64,000 bases of DNA from NCBI RefSeq assembly GCF_037479095.1, contig NZ_JBBGZW010000001.1:3348001-3412000 (forward strand), read 5' to 3'. The first letter of the stretch is position 1. The number at the start of each line of letters is the position of its first letter. Source of the stretch: Pantoea nemavictus (lineage in GTDB: Bacteria > Pseudomonadota > Gammaproteobacteria > Enterobacterales > Enterobacteriaceae). Positions 56,027 through 64,000 of this stretch are shown here, piece after piece. The notes under the pieces were generated by a model that did no database searches, was not told the origin of the DNA, and was given only the letters and a program-made list of their open reading frames with translations. Both the position numbers and the translations under genes were made by a program.

Positions 56027-56988
56027 TGGTGATGGGCATGTCCTTCCAGCGCAGCATGATCATGATGATCGTGCTGCGCTGCATGACTCTCTAAACCGAG
56101 CTCGCAATCTGGTCCGCTACAGGCTTGATACTCCATCTGCACCGTGGCGTGGGCAATTTGATAGTGCTCGTGCAAATAGTGGTGAATACGTTGCAGCAAG
56201 CCGTCATGGTCGTAAGGCGGTATCACCTGCACATGCAGCGTCAGCACCGGTTTTTCACCTACTTGCCAAACGTGCACATGATGCACATTACGCACCTCAT
56301 CAATATTGCGCGTCAGCTCGCGCGACAGCTTATCGGCATTGATATGGCCTGGCGCGCCTTCCAGTAACTCATGCAAACTCTCACGCAGCAGCGACCAGGC
56401 GCTGCGCACCACCAGTAATGACACCAGCAGCGAAAGAATCGGGTCAATCGGCGTCCAGCCAGTCAGCATAATGATTACGGCGGCGACAATTGCACCAACC
56501 GAACCGAGTAAATCGCCGAGCACGTGCAGCGCTGCAGCGCGCACGTTAAGATTTTTCTCTTCACTGCCGCGATGCAGTAGCCAGAATGACAGCAGATTAG
56601 CGAATAATCCGGCAATGGCGATGCCTAACATCAAACCACCGGCAATCGGCTGTGGCTGATAGAAGCGACGCAGCGCCTCCCAGACAATCAGCACGGTAAT
56701 TACCAGCAGCGCGATAGCGTTAACGAACGCCGCCAGCGTGGTCAAACGCAGCAGACCAAACGTATGACGCGCATTTGGCTTGCGCTGGGCAAACTGTACG
56801 GCCAGCAGCGCCATCAGCAGTGCGGCGGCATCGGTCAACATATGTCCGGCATCCGCCAGTAACGCCAGCGAACCTGAAACCAGTCCGCCAATCACTTCGG
56901 CCACCATAAACAGCGCGGTCACGCCAAATGCGGCCGCCAGTCGCGTGCGGTTGCCGTTAGCTGAGCCGTGAGAATGAGTGTGTGCCAT
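56020..56988 (-). CDS. zitB: ZitB, cation-diffusion-facilitator Zn(II) exporter
   Basis: 322-aa CDF transporter that exports zinc in exchange for protons. Six transmembrane helices; zinc site motifs HxxxD-type: [15 protein letters not shown] (helix II, Asp and His) and [11 protein letters not shown] (helix V). Cytoplasmic C-terminal domain with [12 protein letters not shown], then a long His-rich tail ([15 protein letters not shown]). N-terminal His motif MAHTHSHGS. Unlike E. coli, its ATG lies inside the last 32 bases of an upstream hybrid sensor kinase gene on the same strand, so expression is probably coupled to that two-component system. Confidence 0.96.
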   Translation of the reverse strand: MAHTHSHGSANGNRTRLAAAFGVTALFMVAEVIGGLVSGSLALLADAGHMLTDAAALLMALLAVQFAQRKPNARHTFGLLRLTTLAAFVNAIALLVITVLIVWEALRRFYQPQPIAGGLMLGIAIAGLFANLLSFWLLHRGSEEKNLNVRAAALHVLGDLLGSVGAIVAAVIIMLTGWTPIDPILSLLVSLLVVRSAWSLLRESLHELLEGAPGHINADKLSRELTRNIDEVRNVHHVHVWQVGEKPVLTLHVQVIPPYDHDGLLQRIHHYLHEHYQIAHATVQMEYQACSGPDCELGLESHAAQHDHHDHAALEGHAHHHH

Positions 56989-59900
56989 AATTTTCCAGTT
57001 GTTTTAGTAACCTGTTTGTTAATGATATCAGTAAATTGAGATTATCAACCTGCAACTGTTGCTGTTTAGCCTGCACAATCAGTTGCTGGCAGCGCTCGGC
57101 TACCTCCTCCATACCCAACATCAACCAGCTGCCCTTCATGCGGTGCGCCGCCTGTTCCAGTAAGGACCAGTTCTGGGTCGCGCGCGCGTTAAGCAGCGCA
57201 TCACGATCCTGCTGTAGGGTACGTTGCAGAGTCTGGCAAATGCGCGGAATAAACGCCTGATTATTCTGCGCCAGAATCAGCAGGCTATTTGGCAACGCAG
57301 CCAATGGATCCATTGCCGCTCGCGCCAGCAGCGGTGCCAGATGATCGAGCTCGAACGGTTTTAACAGTAATGCTTCATCATCCTGCAGCGTCATTTTCAG
57401 CAACTGTACATCGGCAGAGCAGAGCACGCGCAGCACGTTTGTGCCACGCTGGCGCTGACGACGGCGCAGAATGCGCAGCAGGGTTAAACCATCCGGGCGC
57501 GGCATCATCTGGTCGATAAACAGCATATCAAACGGCTGCCTGTCATCTGCCTGCAGCAGCGCTCGACCCTCTTCAAACACCATTGCTTCCACGCCAAAGT
57601 TGGCCAGCTGCTGCTGCATCACTAAAAGATTGGTGGGATGATCGTCAACGATCGCTACGCGCAAATGGGAATAGCGTGGCCAGCTTGCTGTGCGCTCGGT
57701 TGATGGCGCTTCACTCAGCACCAGCGGCAATTGCACCCTAACCGTGGTGCCGAGTCCTGGCTGCGAAGTCAGCGTCAGCGTGCCCCCCATGCGTTGCACG
57801 ATTTCGCGGCAGATAAACAGCCCCAAGCCGCTGCCTTGCACGGCATGGCTTTTGCCGGACGGCGCTTGGTACCATGGCTCGAACAGCTGCGCTTGCTCGC
57901 TGAGCGGGATGCCACTGCCGCTGTCGGTCACCGTCAGCTGAATATCTTCCTCGACCGCCAGCGACAGGCGCACTTCGCCCGCGCGGGTAAATTTTAGCGC
58001 GTTGGCCACCAGATTATTCACCACCTGCTGCAGGCGATCGCCATCCAGCAACACGCAGGCTGGTAGCGGCGTCAGCGCTTCAGCAATCAGCACTGGCCCG
58101 GTGTCACGCATCAAAGGATGATAAAACTGCTGCTGTTGCTGTAGCCAGTGCACCAGATTAAGCGGGCGTGGCGCCAGGCGGAAGCTCTGACTCTCAATGC
58201 GTGCGTGATCCTGCAGATCGTTCAACAGGGCCATCAGCGATCGCGCGCTGCTGTGCATCAGCGCCAGGCGTTCGCTCGGATGCTGCTGCTGTTCCAGCTC
58301 CAGCAAACCGAGAATTGCCTGCATCGGCGTACGCAGCTCGTGACTGGCGGTGGCGAGAAACTGGCTCTTGGCGGCATTAGCGCGCTCGGCCTGTTCGCGC
58401 TGCCGCCGGTCGCGGCGCTGTTGCCAATAGCGACGCAGCAACAAGGCTAATAGCAGCAAAATCGTCATGCCGGCGACGATCAGGATCATCAACGGAATAT
58501 TGCGCATCGCCATGCTGTTACCCGGCTGTGGCGGCTGTGACCAGCTCACGCGCATCTGGTTGAGCGTGTCGGGGGGAATCTGTTGGAGTGCATGATCGAG
58601 CAGCGCACGTAACTGCGGTTGTGCAGCACTGACCTGCGGCGCCAATGGCCAGGCAATATCGCTGGCGGCAAACGCCAGATGAACGCGATTATCCTGATGA
58701 CTCGCCATGCGCCAGCGCGCTGACAGCACGTTATCCACTAAGGCATCGATCTGACCACTGTTCAGCGCCTGCCACAGCTGTGCGCGATCCTCAAACAGCT
58801 GTGGCACCATGCCGGGTGGCAACAAACGCTGGGCTAAATCTGCGCGCACGATGCCAACGCGCTGGCCTTGCAGGGTTTGCCAGTTCATGGGTTGCGATGT
58901 GGAAAGGGTATAAATCCCCCAAATGGCGCGCCAAACCGGCAAGGTATTGCTGTTGGCATCGTCGCCAAACAGCGGCTGAAACAGTTTCAGCATCACCTGC
59001 TGTTGTTGCATTAACGTGGTGGCCTGTTGCGGATTGCTAACCCAATGCGGCGTAAAGCGCAGGCCGGTGCTTTGGCTGAGCGCATTGAGCAGATCGATAC
59101 CAAAGCCGCGAGCATTGCCATTGCTATCGCGATAGCTCCACGGGGCGTTATCTGCTTCAACGGCGTAAGGGATGTCAGTATGCTGCGCCAGCCACTGCTT
59201 TTCGCTGGCTGAGAGCATCAGGGTTTGCGTGTCCTGATAGCGCAACAGCGGCGGGCTCCAGCGCTGCTGTACGCGATTGCTGAACTCGGCGGGCAGCAGG
59301 CGCAGCTGGCTGTTGAGCCAGTGAATCAGGGCTTGATCGCGCGTTAAAGCGCGTAAGGTTAACTCGCTGGCGCCGGGATCGGCGGTAATCTGATAAATCT
59401 GTCCCTGCTGCAGCTGGCCGAGCAAAAAGCCCGCGCTGGCTTCGTCAGCCACCAGATAATCGCTCTGCTGATTCAGCAAGGCATACAGCGCCTGCAGATC
59501 ACCCGGCAGGCTATGCCAGCGGTGCTGCTGCACAAAATCGGCTGGCAGTTGGGCCAGCGTGGCTTCAGCGATAGTGAGCTGGGCGGTCTCGCTATTGAAC
59601 ATCACCGCGCGCTGGTTATCGCGGTTGCGATAGATGCGAATCGGGCTGCTGTACCAGCTGTCGCTCAGCAGAATATCGGGCGGCAACTGTGTGTGTTCGG
59701 TGCTCAACACCAAATCCACCTCGCCGCGCTGCAGCGCCGCCAGCTGCTGACTACGATCCGCATAGCTTTGCAGCGTAAAGTGGGTGCCGGTCAGTTGGCT
59801 GAGAGCACTAAGATAATCAGCATCAATGCCCCAAATGCGATCGCCGATCCGCATCGCCCATGGGGCGCTATTTTGCGCCGGAACCGCGACGCGCAACGAT

Positions 59901-60028
59901 GCACCGGGCCATGGCTCAGCATGCGGCGCAGGCATCATGGCGGGCAACATCACGCTGCTGGCGGGTTGCAAATCGGCTCTCGCCAGCAGACTCAGCAGTA
60001 ACGTACACAGCAACAGCCAAATCCTCAC
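56957..60028 (-). CDS. BvgS/EvgS-type hybrid sensor histidine kinase
   Basis: About 1023 aa. Start GTG 60028 chosen: GTGA overlap with the regulator stop, GGAAAG upstream, and the signal peptide [18 protein letters not shown] at once; GTG 60043 would add five residues. Two periplasmic family-3 solute-binding domains (about 45-265 and 275-490), one membrane helix (about 511-531), a short linker with no PAS domain, HisKA with His563 in [10 protein letters not shown], HATPase ([26 protein letters not shown]), a receiver with Asp839 in [12 protein letters not shown], and a C-terminal Hpt with His962 in AHRMKGSW. All phosphorelay residues are present. Resembles EvgS/BvgS but lacks the usual PAS. 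Ligand unknown. Overlaps zitB by 32 nt. Confidence 0.92.
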   Translation of the reverse strand: MRIWLLLCTLLLSLLARADLQPASSVMLPAMMPAPHAEPWPGASLRVAVPAQNSAPWAMRIGDRIWGIDADYLSALSQLTGTHFTLQSYADRSQQLAALQRGEVDLVLSTEHTQLPPDILLSDSWYSSPIRIYRNRDNQRAVMFNSETAQLTIAEATLAQLPADFVQQHRWHSLPGDLQALYALLNQQSDYLVADEASAGFLLGQLQQGQIYQITADPGASELTLRALTRDQALIHWLNSQLRLLPAEFSNRVQQRWSPPLLRYQDTQTLMLSASEKQWLAQHTDIPYAVEADNAPWSYRDSNGNARGFGIDLLNALSQSTGLRFTPHWVSNPQQATTLMQQQQVMLKLFQPLFGDDANSNTLPVWRAIWGIYTLSTSQPMNWQTLQGQRVGIVRADLAQRLLPPGMVPQLFEDRAQLWQALNSGQIDALVDNVLSARWRMASHQDNRVHLAFAASDIAWPLAPQVSAAQPQLRALLDHALQQIPPDTLNQMRVSWSQPPQPGNSMAMRNIPLMILIVAGMTILLLLALLLRRYWQQRRDRRQREQAERANAAKSQFLATASHELRTPMQAILGLLELEQQQHPSERLALMHSSARSLMALLNDLQDHARIESQSFRLAPRPLNLVHWLQQQQQFYHPLMRDTGPVLIAEALTPLPACVLLDGDRLQQVVNNLVANALKFTRAGEVRLSLAVEEDIQLTVTDSGSGIPLSEQAQLFEPWYQAPSGKSHAVQGSGLGLFICREIVQRMGGTLTLTSQPGLGTTVRVQLPLVLSEAPSTERTASWPRYSHLRVAIVDDHPTNLLVMQQQLANFGVEAMVFEEGRALLQADDRQPFDMLFIDQMMPRPDGLTLLRILRRRQRQRGTNVLRVLCSADVQLLKMTLQDDEALLLKPFELDHLAPLLARAAMDPLAALPNSLLILAQNNQAFIPRICQTLQRTLQQDRDALLNARATQNWSLLEQAAHRMKGSWLMLGMEEVAERCQQLIVQAKQQQLQVDNLNLLISLTNRLLKQLENYGTHSFSRLS

Positions 60029-60609
60029 TGCTGCGCTTTCCACAGTTCGGCGAGTTCTACAACCGATTGCACGCCGGTTTTCTCCAGAATATTTTTCTTG
60101 TGGGTGCTTACGGTTTTATTACTGATATGCAGCTGTTCGCCAATCTGCAAATTCGACAATCCCTTCACCAGCAGCGCCACAATTTGCTGCTCTTTCTCGG
60201 TTAAAGGCAGTTCGATACGTTCTGGCAGCGGCGGGAAGGCTTGTTGGCCGCCGAGCACCGCCAAAATGGCACTGAGCAGTTGCGCCATACTTTGGCTCTT
60301 TACCACATAACCGGCGGCACCGAGCGATACCGCACTGAGCAACGTGTGGCGACTCTGCTGTGCTGAGTAGATCAACACCGGGCATTGCTGATTGCGCAGG
60401 CGTAAACGGCGCAATAGCTCCAGTCCGTCGCAGTCCGGCAAACCGATATCAAGCACAATCACATCAATGTGATGCAGCTGAAGCAGTTGGCGTGCTTGCG
60501 CTTCATCGCCAGCAGCGTGAATTTTTAAGGGGATGGGGGCGTGAGCACTCGCCGCTTCCAGTGCGACGGCAACTAACGGATGATCATCAATAAGTAGCAA
60601 TGAAGCCAT
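60025..60609 (-). CDS. LuxR/NarL-family response regulator (EvgA/BvgA-like)
   Basis: 194-aa regulator. Receiver (1-120): acidic pair D8-D9, phospho-Asp54 in VIVLDIGLPDCDG, Thr/Ser switch in LIYSAQQS, Lys in GYVVKSQS. C-terminal LuxR-type helix-turn-helix (about 135-194): LTEKEQQIVALLVKGLSNLQIG and ISNKTVSTHKKNILEKTG (core TVSTHKKNIL). First gene of the operon; its TGA overlaps the kinase GTG. The likely acceptor of the phosphorelay through the kinase Hpt. Regulon unknown; zitB downstream is an obvious candidate. Confidence 0.93.
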   Translation of the reverse strand: MASLLLIDDHPLVAVALEAASAHAPIPLKIHAAGDEAQARQLLQLHHIDVIVLDIGLPDCDGLELLRRLRLRNQQCPVLIYSAQQSRHTLLSAVSLGAAGYVVKSQSMAQLLSAILAVLGGQQAFPPLPERIELPLTEKEQQIVALLVKGLSNLQIGEQLHISNKTVSTHKKNILEKTGVQSVVELAELWKAQQ

Positions 60610-60662
60610 GAATCAGTTCCTGTGAATTTCATTGCTCCAGCATAGCGGAAAAGGGCAGGGGG

Positions 60663-60694
60663 AAAAATAAAAGGGAGAGCCGAAGCTCTCCCTT
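60663..60694 (-). terminator. Terminator of ybgS
   Basis: 10-bp stem AAGGGAGAGC / GCTCTCCCTT with a TTCG loop on the minus strand, followed by TTATTTTTCC. It separates ybgS from the two-component operon. Confidence 0.9.
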
Positions 60695-60713
60695 ATTTAA
60701 ACTGCTGGTAACC

Positions 60714-61079
60714 TTATTGCGCGGTACCGTCAGTTTTATGTTTCACGTGGCCGCCACCTTCTTTAGTGTCGACTTTCTTATTCATATCCGGGCATTTGCC
60801 GTCTTTACACATGCTGTTTTTGTGAACCTGGCTGGCTGACATATTGCTTGAATCAGTGCCTGAGGTTGCCGCGCTATTAGTATTGGTGCTGCCACTGTTG
60901 ATTTTGCTGTTATCAACGTTATTCGGTGGCAGGTTCTGTTTTGCATCGCCCGCTGCTGCGCCCGCTTCAGCTGCAGCATTAGCCGCGCCATTATTGTCTG
61001 AAGAGTTATCTGCAGCCATAACCGCACCGCTACCTAAAGTCATCGCTGCCGTCAGAAAGATAATTGCAAACTTATTCAT
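60714..61079 (-). CDS. ybgS: YbgS, small secreted protein of unknown function
   Basis: About 121-aa protein with a signal peptide (MNKFAIIFLTAAMTLGSGAV, cleavage after VMA-A). The mature part is low-complexity, rich in Asn, Ser, Ala and Gly, then a conserved KNSMCKDGKCPDMNKKV motif with two Cys, and a charged tail. The motif and position match E. coli YbgS. Start ATG 61079 has GGAG seven bases upstream; the adjacent ATG 61082 is possible. Periplasmic or surface location is inferred; function unknown. Confidence 0.9.
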   Translation of the reverse strand: MNKFAIIFLTAAMTLGSGAVMAADNSSDNNGAANAAAEAGAAAGDAKQNLPPNNVDNSKINSGSTNTNSAATSGTDSSNMSASQVHKNSMCKDGKCPDMNKKVDTKEGGGHVKHKTDGTAQ

Positions 61080-61379
61080 CATTATGCTCCAGTAATTAAT
61101 GGATAGTTGCCGTCAAACACCTGCTGGTGTTGTGTGACGAAAATAGCGTGCCGCGATGGAATAAAATTCCACCTTATACGCTTCGCTTAAATATTAAATT
61201 TTGCAAACACATCAATCCTTAGTGCTTACATTTAAAAAGCTTAGTGCATGGAAATATAAATGCAAATTTGAGATGTACATTTTAAGACGGGTACGTAATT
61301 TACACCCACCCTGTGAAGGGCTAAAGTGGGCGGGTTGCGCCCGACGGACGTTGGGCCAGAAATTTGAATGGAATGACGT

Positions 61380-62432
61380 ATGGATTACCAGAACGACGAT
61401 TTACGCATCAGAGAGATCAAAGAGTTACTTCCTCCTGTTGCCTTACTTGAAAAATTCCCCGCCACCGATAAAGCGGCTGAAACCGTAGCGCAGTCACGGC
61501 AGGCAATTCACCGCATCCTGCACGGCGAAGATGATCGTCTGCTGGTGGTGATTGGTCCTTGCTCAATTCACGATACCAAAGCGGCGAAAGAGTATGCCGC
61601 TCGTCTGCTGCCACTGCGTGATGAGCTGAAAGACGATCTTGAAGTGGTGATGCGCGTTTACTTTGAGAAACCGCGTACCACGGTGGGCTGGAAAGGGCTG
61701 ATTAACGATCCCTTCATGGATGGCAGCTTCCAGATTAACGATGGTCTGCGTCTGGCACGTAAGCTGTTGGTGGATATCAATGATATCGGCTTGCCGGCGG
61801 CCGGTGAGTTCCTCGACATGATCACGCCACAATATATGGCCGATCTGATGAGCTGGGGCGCCATTGGCGCGCGCACTACTGAATCGCAGGTGCACCGTGA
61901 ACTCTCCTCCGGTCTTTCCTGCCCGGTTGGTTTCAAAAATGGCACCGACGGTACCATTAAAGTGGCGATTGACGCGATTGGTGCAGCCAGCGCGCCTCAT
62001 TGCTTCCTCTCGGTGACCAAATATGGCCACTCAGCGATTGTGGAAACCAGCGGTAACGAAGATTGCCATATCATCCTGCGCGGCGGTAAAGAGCCGAACT
62101 ACAGTGCTGAGCATGTGGCAGCGGTGAAAACCGGTCTGGAGAAAGCGGGCCTGCGTCCGCAGGTGATGATCGACTTTAGCCACGCCAACAGCAGCAAGCA
62201 GTTCCAGCGTCAGATGGTGGTTGCCGATGACGTTGCGCAGCAGATTGCGGGCGGCGAGCAGGCGATTACCGGCGTGATGATTGAGAGCCATCTGGTGGAA
62301 GGTAACCAGAGCCTCGAAAGCGGCAAACCGCTGGTGTATGGCCAGAGCGTCACCGATGCCTGCATTGGCTGGGAAGACACGGAAAAAGCCCTGCGTCAGC
62401 TGGCGCAGGCGGTGAAACAGCGCCGCGGTTAA
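61380..62432 (+). CDS. aroG: AroG, 3-deoxy-7-phosphoheptulonate synthase (Phe-sensitive)
   Basis: 350-aa class I DAHP synthase: phosphoenolpyruvate plus erythrose-4-phosphate, first step of the shikimate pathway. Start MDYQNDDLRIREIKELLPPV matches the E. coli Phe-inhibited isozyme. Metal and substrate motifs: VVIGPCSIHD, EKPRTTVGWKGLINDP (core KPRTTVGWKG), GARTTESQVHRE, and DFSHANSSK. A TyrR site is expected upstream; only a single TTTACA half-site is visible at 61299-61304. Monocistronic with a strong terminator. Confidence 0.96.
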   Translation: MDYQNDDLRIREIKELLPPVALLEKFPATDKAAETVAQSRQAIHRILHGEDDRLLVVIGPCSIHDTKAAKEYAARLLPLRDELKDDLEVVMRVYFEKPRTTVGWKGLINDPFMDGSFQINDGLRLARKLLVDINDIGLPAAGEFLDMITPQYMADLMSWGAIGARTTESQVHRELSSGLSCPVGFKNGTDGTIKVAIDAIGAASAPHCFLSVTKYGHSAIVETSGNEDCHIILRGGKEPNYSAEHVAAVKTGLEKAGLRPQVMIDFSHANSSKQFQRQMVVADDVAQQIAGGEQAITGVMIESHLVEGNQSLESGKPLVYGQSVTDACIGWEDTEKALRQLAQAVKQRRG

Positions 62433-62448
62433 TCGCGACATGCAATAA

Positions 62449-62477
62449 AAAAGGCCAGACTCGCGTCTGGCCTTTTT
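62449..62477. terminator. Bidirectional terminator between aroG and gpmA
   Basis: 10-bp stem AAGGCCAGAC / GTCTGGCCTT with a TCGC loop, flanked by an A-run and a T-run. Confidence 0.93.
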
Positions 62478-62493
62478 GCGTTTCAGCGTTCGC

Positions 62494-63246
62494 TTACTTG
62501 GCTTTACCCTGGTTTGCAACGGCTGCTGCTTTCGCAGCGATCTCGTCAGCATCACCCAGATAGTAACGTTTGAGCGGCTTGAAGTTTTCGTCGAACTCAT
62601 ACACCAACGGCACGCCAGTTGGGATGTTCAGTTCGAGGATTTCATCTTCGCTCAGGTTGTCGAGGTATTTAACCAGTGCGCGCAGTGAGTTACCGTGTGC
62701 GGCAACGATCACTTTCTCACCGCTCTTGATGCGCGGCAGAATGCTTTCGTTCCAGTAAGGGATTACACGTTCGATGGTCAGCGCCAGGCTTTCGGTGGTT
62801 GGCAGCTGTGCATCAGTCAGTGAGGCGTAACGCGGGTCGTGGCCTGGGAAACGCTCATCAGCGCGATCCAGTTCCGGTGGGGTGATGGCAAAGCCACGAC
62901 GCCACTGTTTAACTTGCTCGTCACCGTATTTTGCTGCGGTTTCCGCTTTATCCAAACCTTGCAGCGCACCGTAGTGACGCTCGTTCAGACGCCAGGTTTT
63001 CTCAACCGGCAGCCAGGCCTGATCCAGCTCATCCAGCACGTTCCACAGGGTGTGGATAGCGCGCTTCAGCACGGAAGTGTAAGCGAAATCAAACACGAAA
63101 CCTTCTTTCTTCAGCAGCTGACCGGCTGCTTTGGCTTCCGTGCGACCTTTGTCAGACAGGTCCACGTCGTACCATCCGGTGAAGCGGTTTTCCTGGTTCC
63201 ACTGGCTTTCGCCGTGTCGCACCAGTACCAGCTTAGTTACGGCCAT
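62494..63246 (-). CDS. gpmA: GpmA, 2,3-bisphosphoglycerate-dependent phosphoglycerate mutase
   Basis: 250-aa glycolytic mutase interconverting 3- and 2-phosphoglycerate by a phosphohistidine. Catalytic His in [18 protein letters not shown] (core RHGESQWN) and second His in [13 protein letters not shown]. Length equals E. coli GpmA. An AAGGAG site precedes the ATG. Next to galM as in E. coli, on the same strand but separated by a terminator. Confidence 0.97.
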   Translation of the reverse strand: MAVTKLVLVRHGESQWNQENRFTGWYDVDLSDKGRTEAKAAGQLLKKEGFVFDFAYTSVLKRAIHTLWNVLDELDQAWLPVEKTWRLNERHYGALQGLDKAETAAKYGDEQVKQWRRGFAITPPELDRADERFPGHDPRYASLTDAQLPTTESLALTIERVIPYWNESILPRIKSGEKVIVAAHGNSLRALVKYLDNLSEDEILELNIPTGVPLVYEFDENFKPLKRYYLGDADEIAAKAAAVANQGKAK

Positions 63247-63337
63247 AGCTTTACTCCTTAATGCTCGATTTACGATTAGTATTGAAACCGGCTGCGGCCA
63301 CCGAGAAGCGGCTCACTAATAGCGCCATACCATAGCG

Positions 63338-63384
63338 GAAAACAGCGCACTGCGTAAGCCTGTCGGCAGCGCAGTGCGCGTTTT
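63338..63384 (-). terminator. Terminator of galM
   Basis: Perfect 10-bp stem GCGCACTGCG / CGCAGTGCGC (63345-63354, 63370-63379) with a 15-base loop, then TGTTTTCC on the minus strand; a T-run also follows on the plus strand. Confidence 0.75.
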
Positions 63385-63395
63385 TCATCCGGCGG

Positions 63396-64000
63396 CTAGT
63401 GCGACGTGAAGCGATAACGCGTCACGGACTGCCAGCTGTCGCCGGGTTGCAGCCAGCAATCGGGCTGCGGCCATTCCGTATGATTGGGCGAGTCCGGTAA
63501 AAATTCACTTTCAAGAGCAATGCCCTGGAAAGCAGTATAGCTGTCTTGCTCACGGGCGCGTGTTCCCGCCAGATAGTTACCGGTGTAGAACTGCAGCGCC
63601 GGCGCAGCGGTAAATACGCTCAACTCCAGCTTGCCATCGGCAGACCACAAATGGGCGGCGGGCTGGCTGCTGTCGCCAGCGGTGTTGAGTAAAAAGGCAT
63701 GGTCATAGCCCTTCACCGCTTTTTGATCGTCATCAGCAAGGAACTCATCGGCAACGCACTTCGGCTGGCGGAAATCAAAACTGTTTCCCGCCACCTCTTT
63801 CAGCGGCGCGTTGGGGATGCCCTCGCTATCCACCGGCAAGTAACGATCGGCGTGCAGTTGTAAGCGATGCTGGCGCGCATCACCATGATGCGCATCAAGA
63901 TTGAAGTAAGCATGGTTGGTCAGATTGACCGGGCAGGGCTTATCCGTCTTCGCTTCATAACGAATCGACAGGCAATTATCATCATCAAGCTGATAGATCA
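63396..64000 (-). CDS. galM: GalM, aldose 1-epimerase (partial, N-terminus beyond window)
   Basis: C-terminal 200 or so residues of galactose mutarotase, which interconverts alpha and beta anomers of hexoses. Visible catalytic His in VNLTNHAYFNLD and catalytic Glu in ALESEFLPDSPNH. The frame is open to the right edge, so the start lies beyond 64000; an internal Met at 63839 is not the start. Other conserved stretches are GYDHAFLL and APALQFYTGN. In E. coli galM is the last gene of galETKM, so gal genes probably continue to the right. Confidence 0.95.
   Translation of the reverse strand, partial: IYQLDDDNCLSIRYEAKTDKPCPVNLTNHAYFNLDAHHGDARQHRLQLHADRYLPVDSEGIPNAPLKEVAGNSFDFRQPKCVADEFLADDDQKAVKGYDHAFLLNTAGDSSQPAAHLWSADGKLELSVFTAAPALQFYTGNYLAGTRAREQDSYTAFQGIALESEFLPDSPNHTEWPQPDCWLQPGDSWQSVTRYRFTSH

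Noticed and set aside
61261..61310. TyrR box before aroG
   Set aside because: Only one convincing TTTACA half-site; the partner TGTAAA at the right spacing is missing.

Overview
The window is 64 kb of enterobacterial chromosome that follows, almost gene for gene, the miaB-ubiF to gpmA-galM segment of Escherichia coli K-12. Protein lengths and motifs are close to E. coli, but several accessory blocks are swapped, lost or added. That pattern, with scattered GC-rich palindromic intergenic repeats, suggests an Erwiniaceae member (Pantoea/Erwinia type). This is inference from gene order and product similarity; no database search was possible. Nothing points to a prophage, plasmid, CRISPR array or complete insertion sequence.

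Layout. 1-3307: miaB (cut by the left edge), ubiF and a seven-gene tRNA operon (Met-Leu-Gln-Gln-Met-Gln-Gln) with a strong stringent-type promoter. 3523-11911: asnB and the N-acetylglucosamine regulon nagBACD / nagE, whose divergent control region has two NagC operators about 94 bp apart with a CRP site between them. 12064-19555: glnS, an NTF2-like protein where E. coli has chiPQ, fur (with a uof-like leader ORF interrupted by an amber codon), fldA, ybfE, ybfF, seqA, pgm. 19594-24011: an orphan kdpE with no kdpFABCD, ybfA, then a DUF523-DUF1722 gene, photolyase phrB and ybgI in one operon. 24229-29795: a 5-oxoproline operon, pxpBCA plus a two-part DUF969/DUF979 transporter, pyrrolidone-carboxylate peptidase and nei.

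29847-41366: citrate synthase divergent from sdhCDAB-sucABCD, most of the oxidative TCA cycle, ending in a 3' UTR resembling the source of the sRNA SdhX. 42032-45176: cytochrome bd-I oxidase cydABX-ybgE. 45375-51019: ybgC-tolQRA-tolB-pal-cpoB, the Tol-Pal envelope machine. 51186-51493: three identical tRNA-Lys genes. 51528-51932: a gene-free stretch of hairpins and a 98-bp element with 14-bp perfect terminal inverted repeats. 51933-54070: an AdaA-AlkA fusion divergent from ogt (alkylation repair). 54206-56988: nadA-pnuC (with a NadR-type operator) and zitB.

56957-60609: a BvgS/EvgS-type hybrid sensor kinase and a LuxR-type response regulator sit between zitB and ybgS, which are adjacent in E. 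coli. Regulator, kinase and the zinc exporter zitB overlap head to tail (4 nt and 32 nt), so they probably form one operon. This is the most interesting candidate system in the window. 60714-64000: ybgS, aroG, gpmA and the C-terminal part of galM, cut by the right edge.
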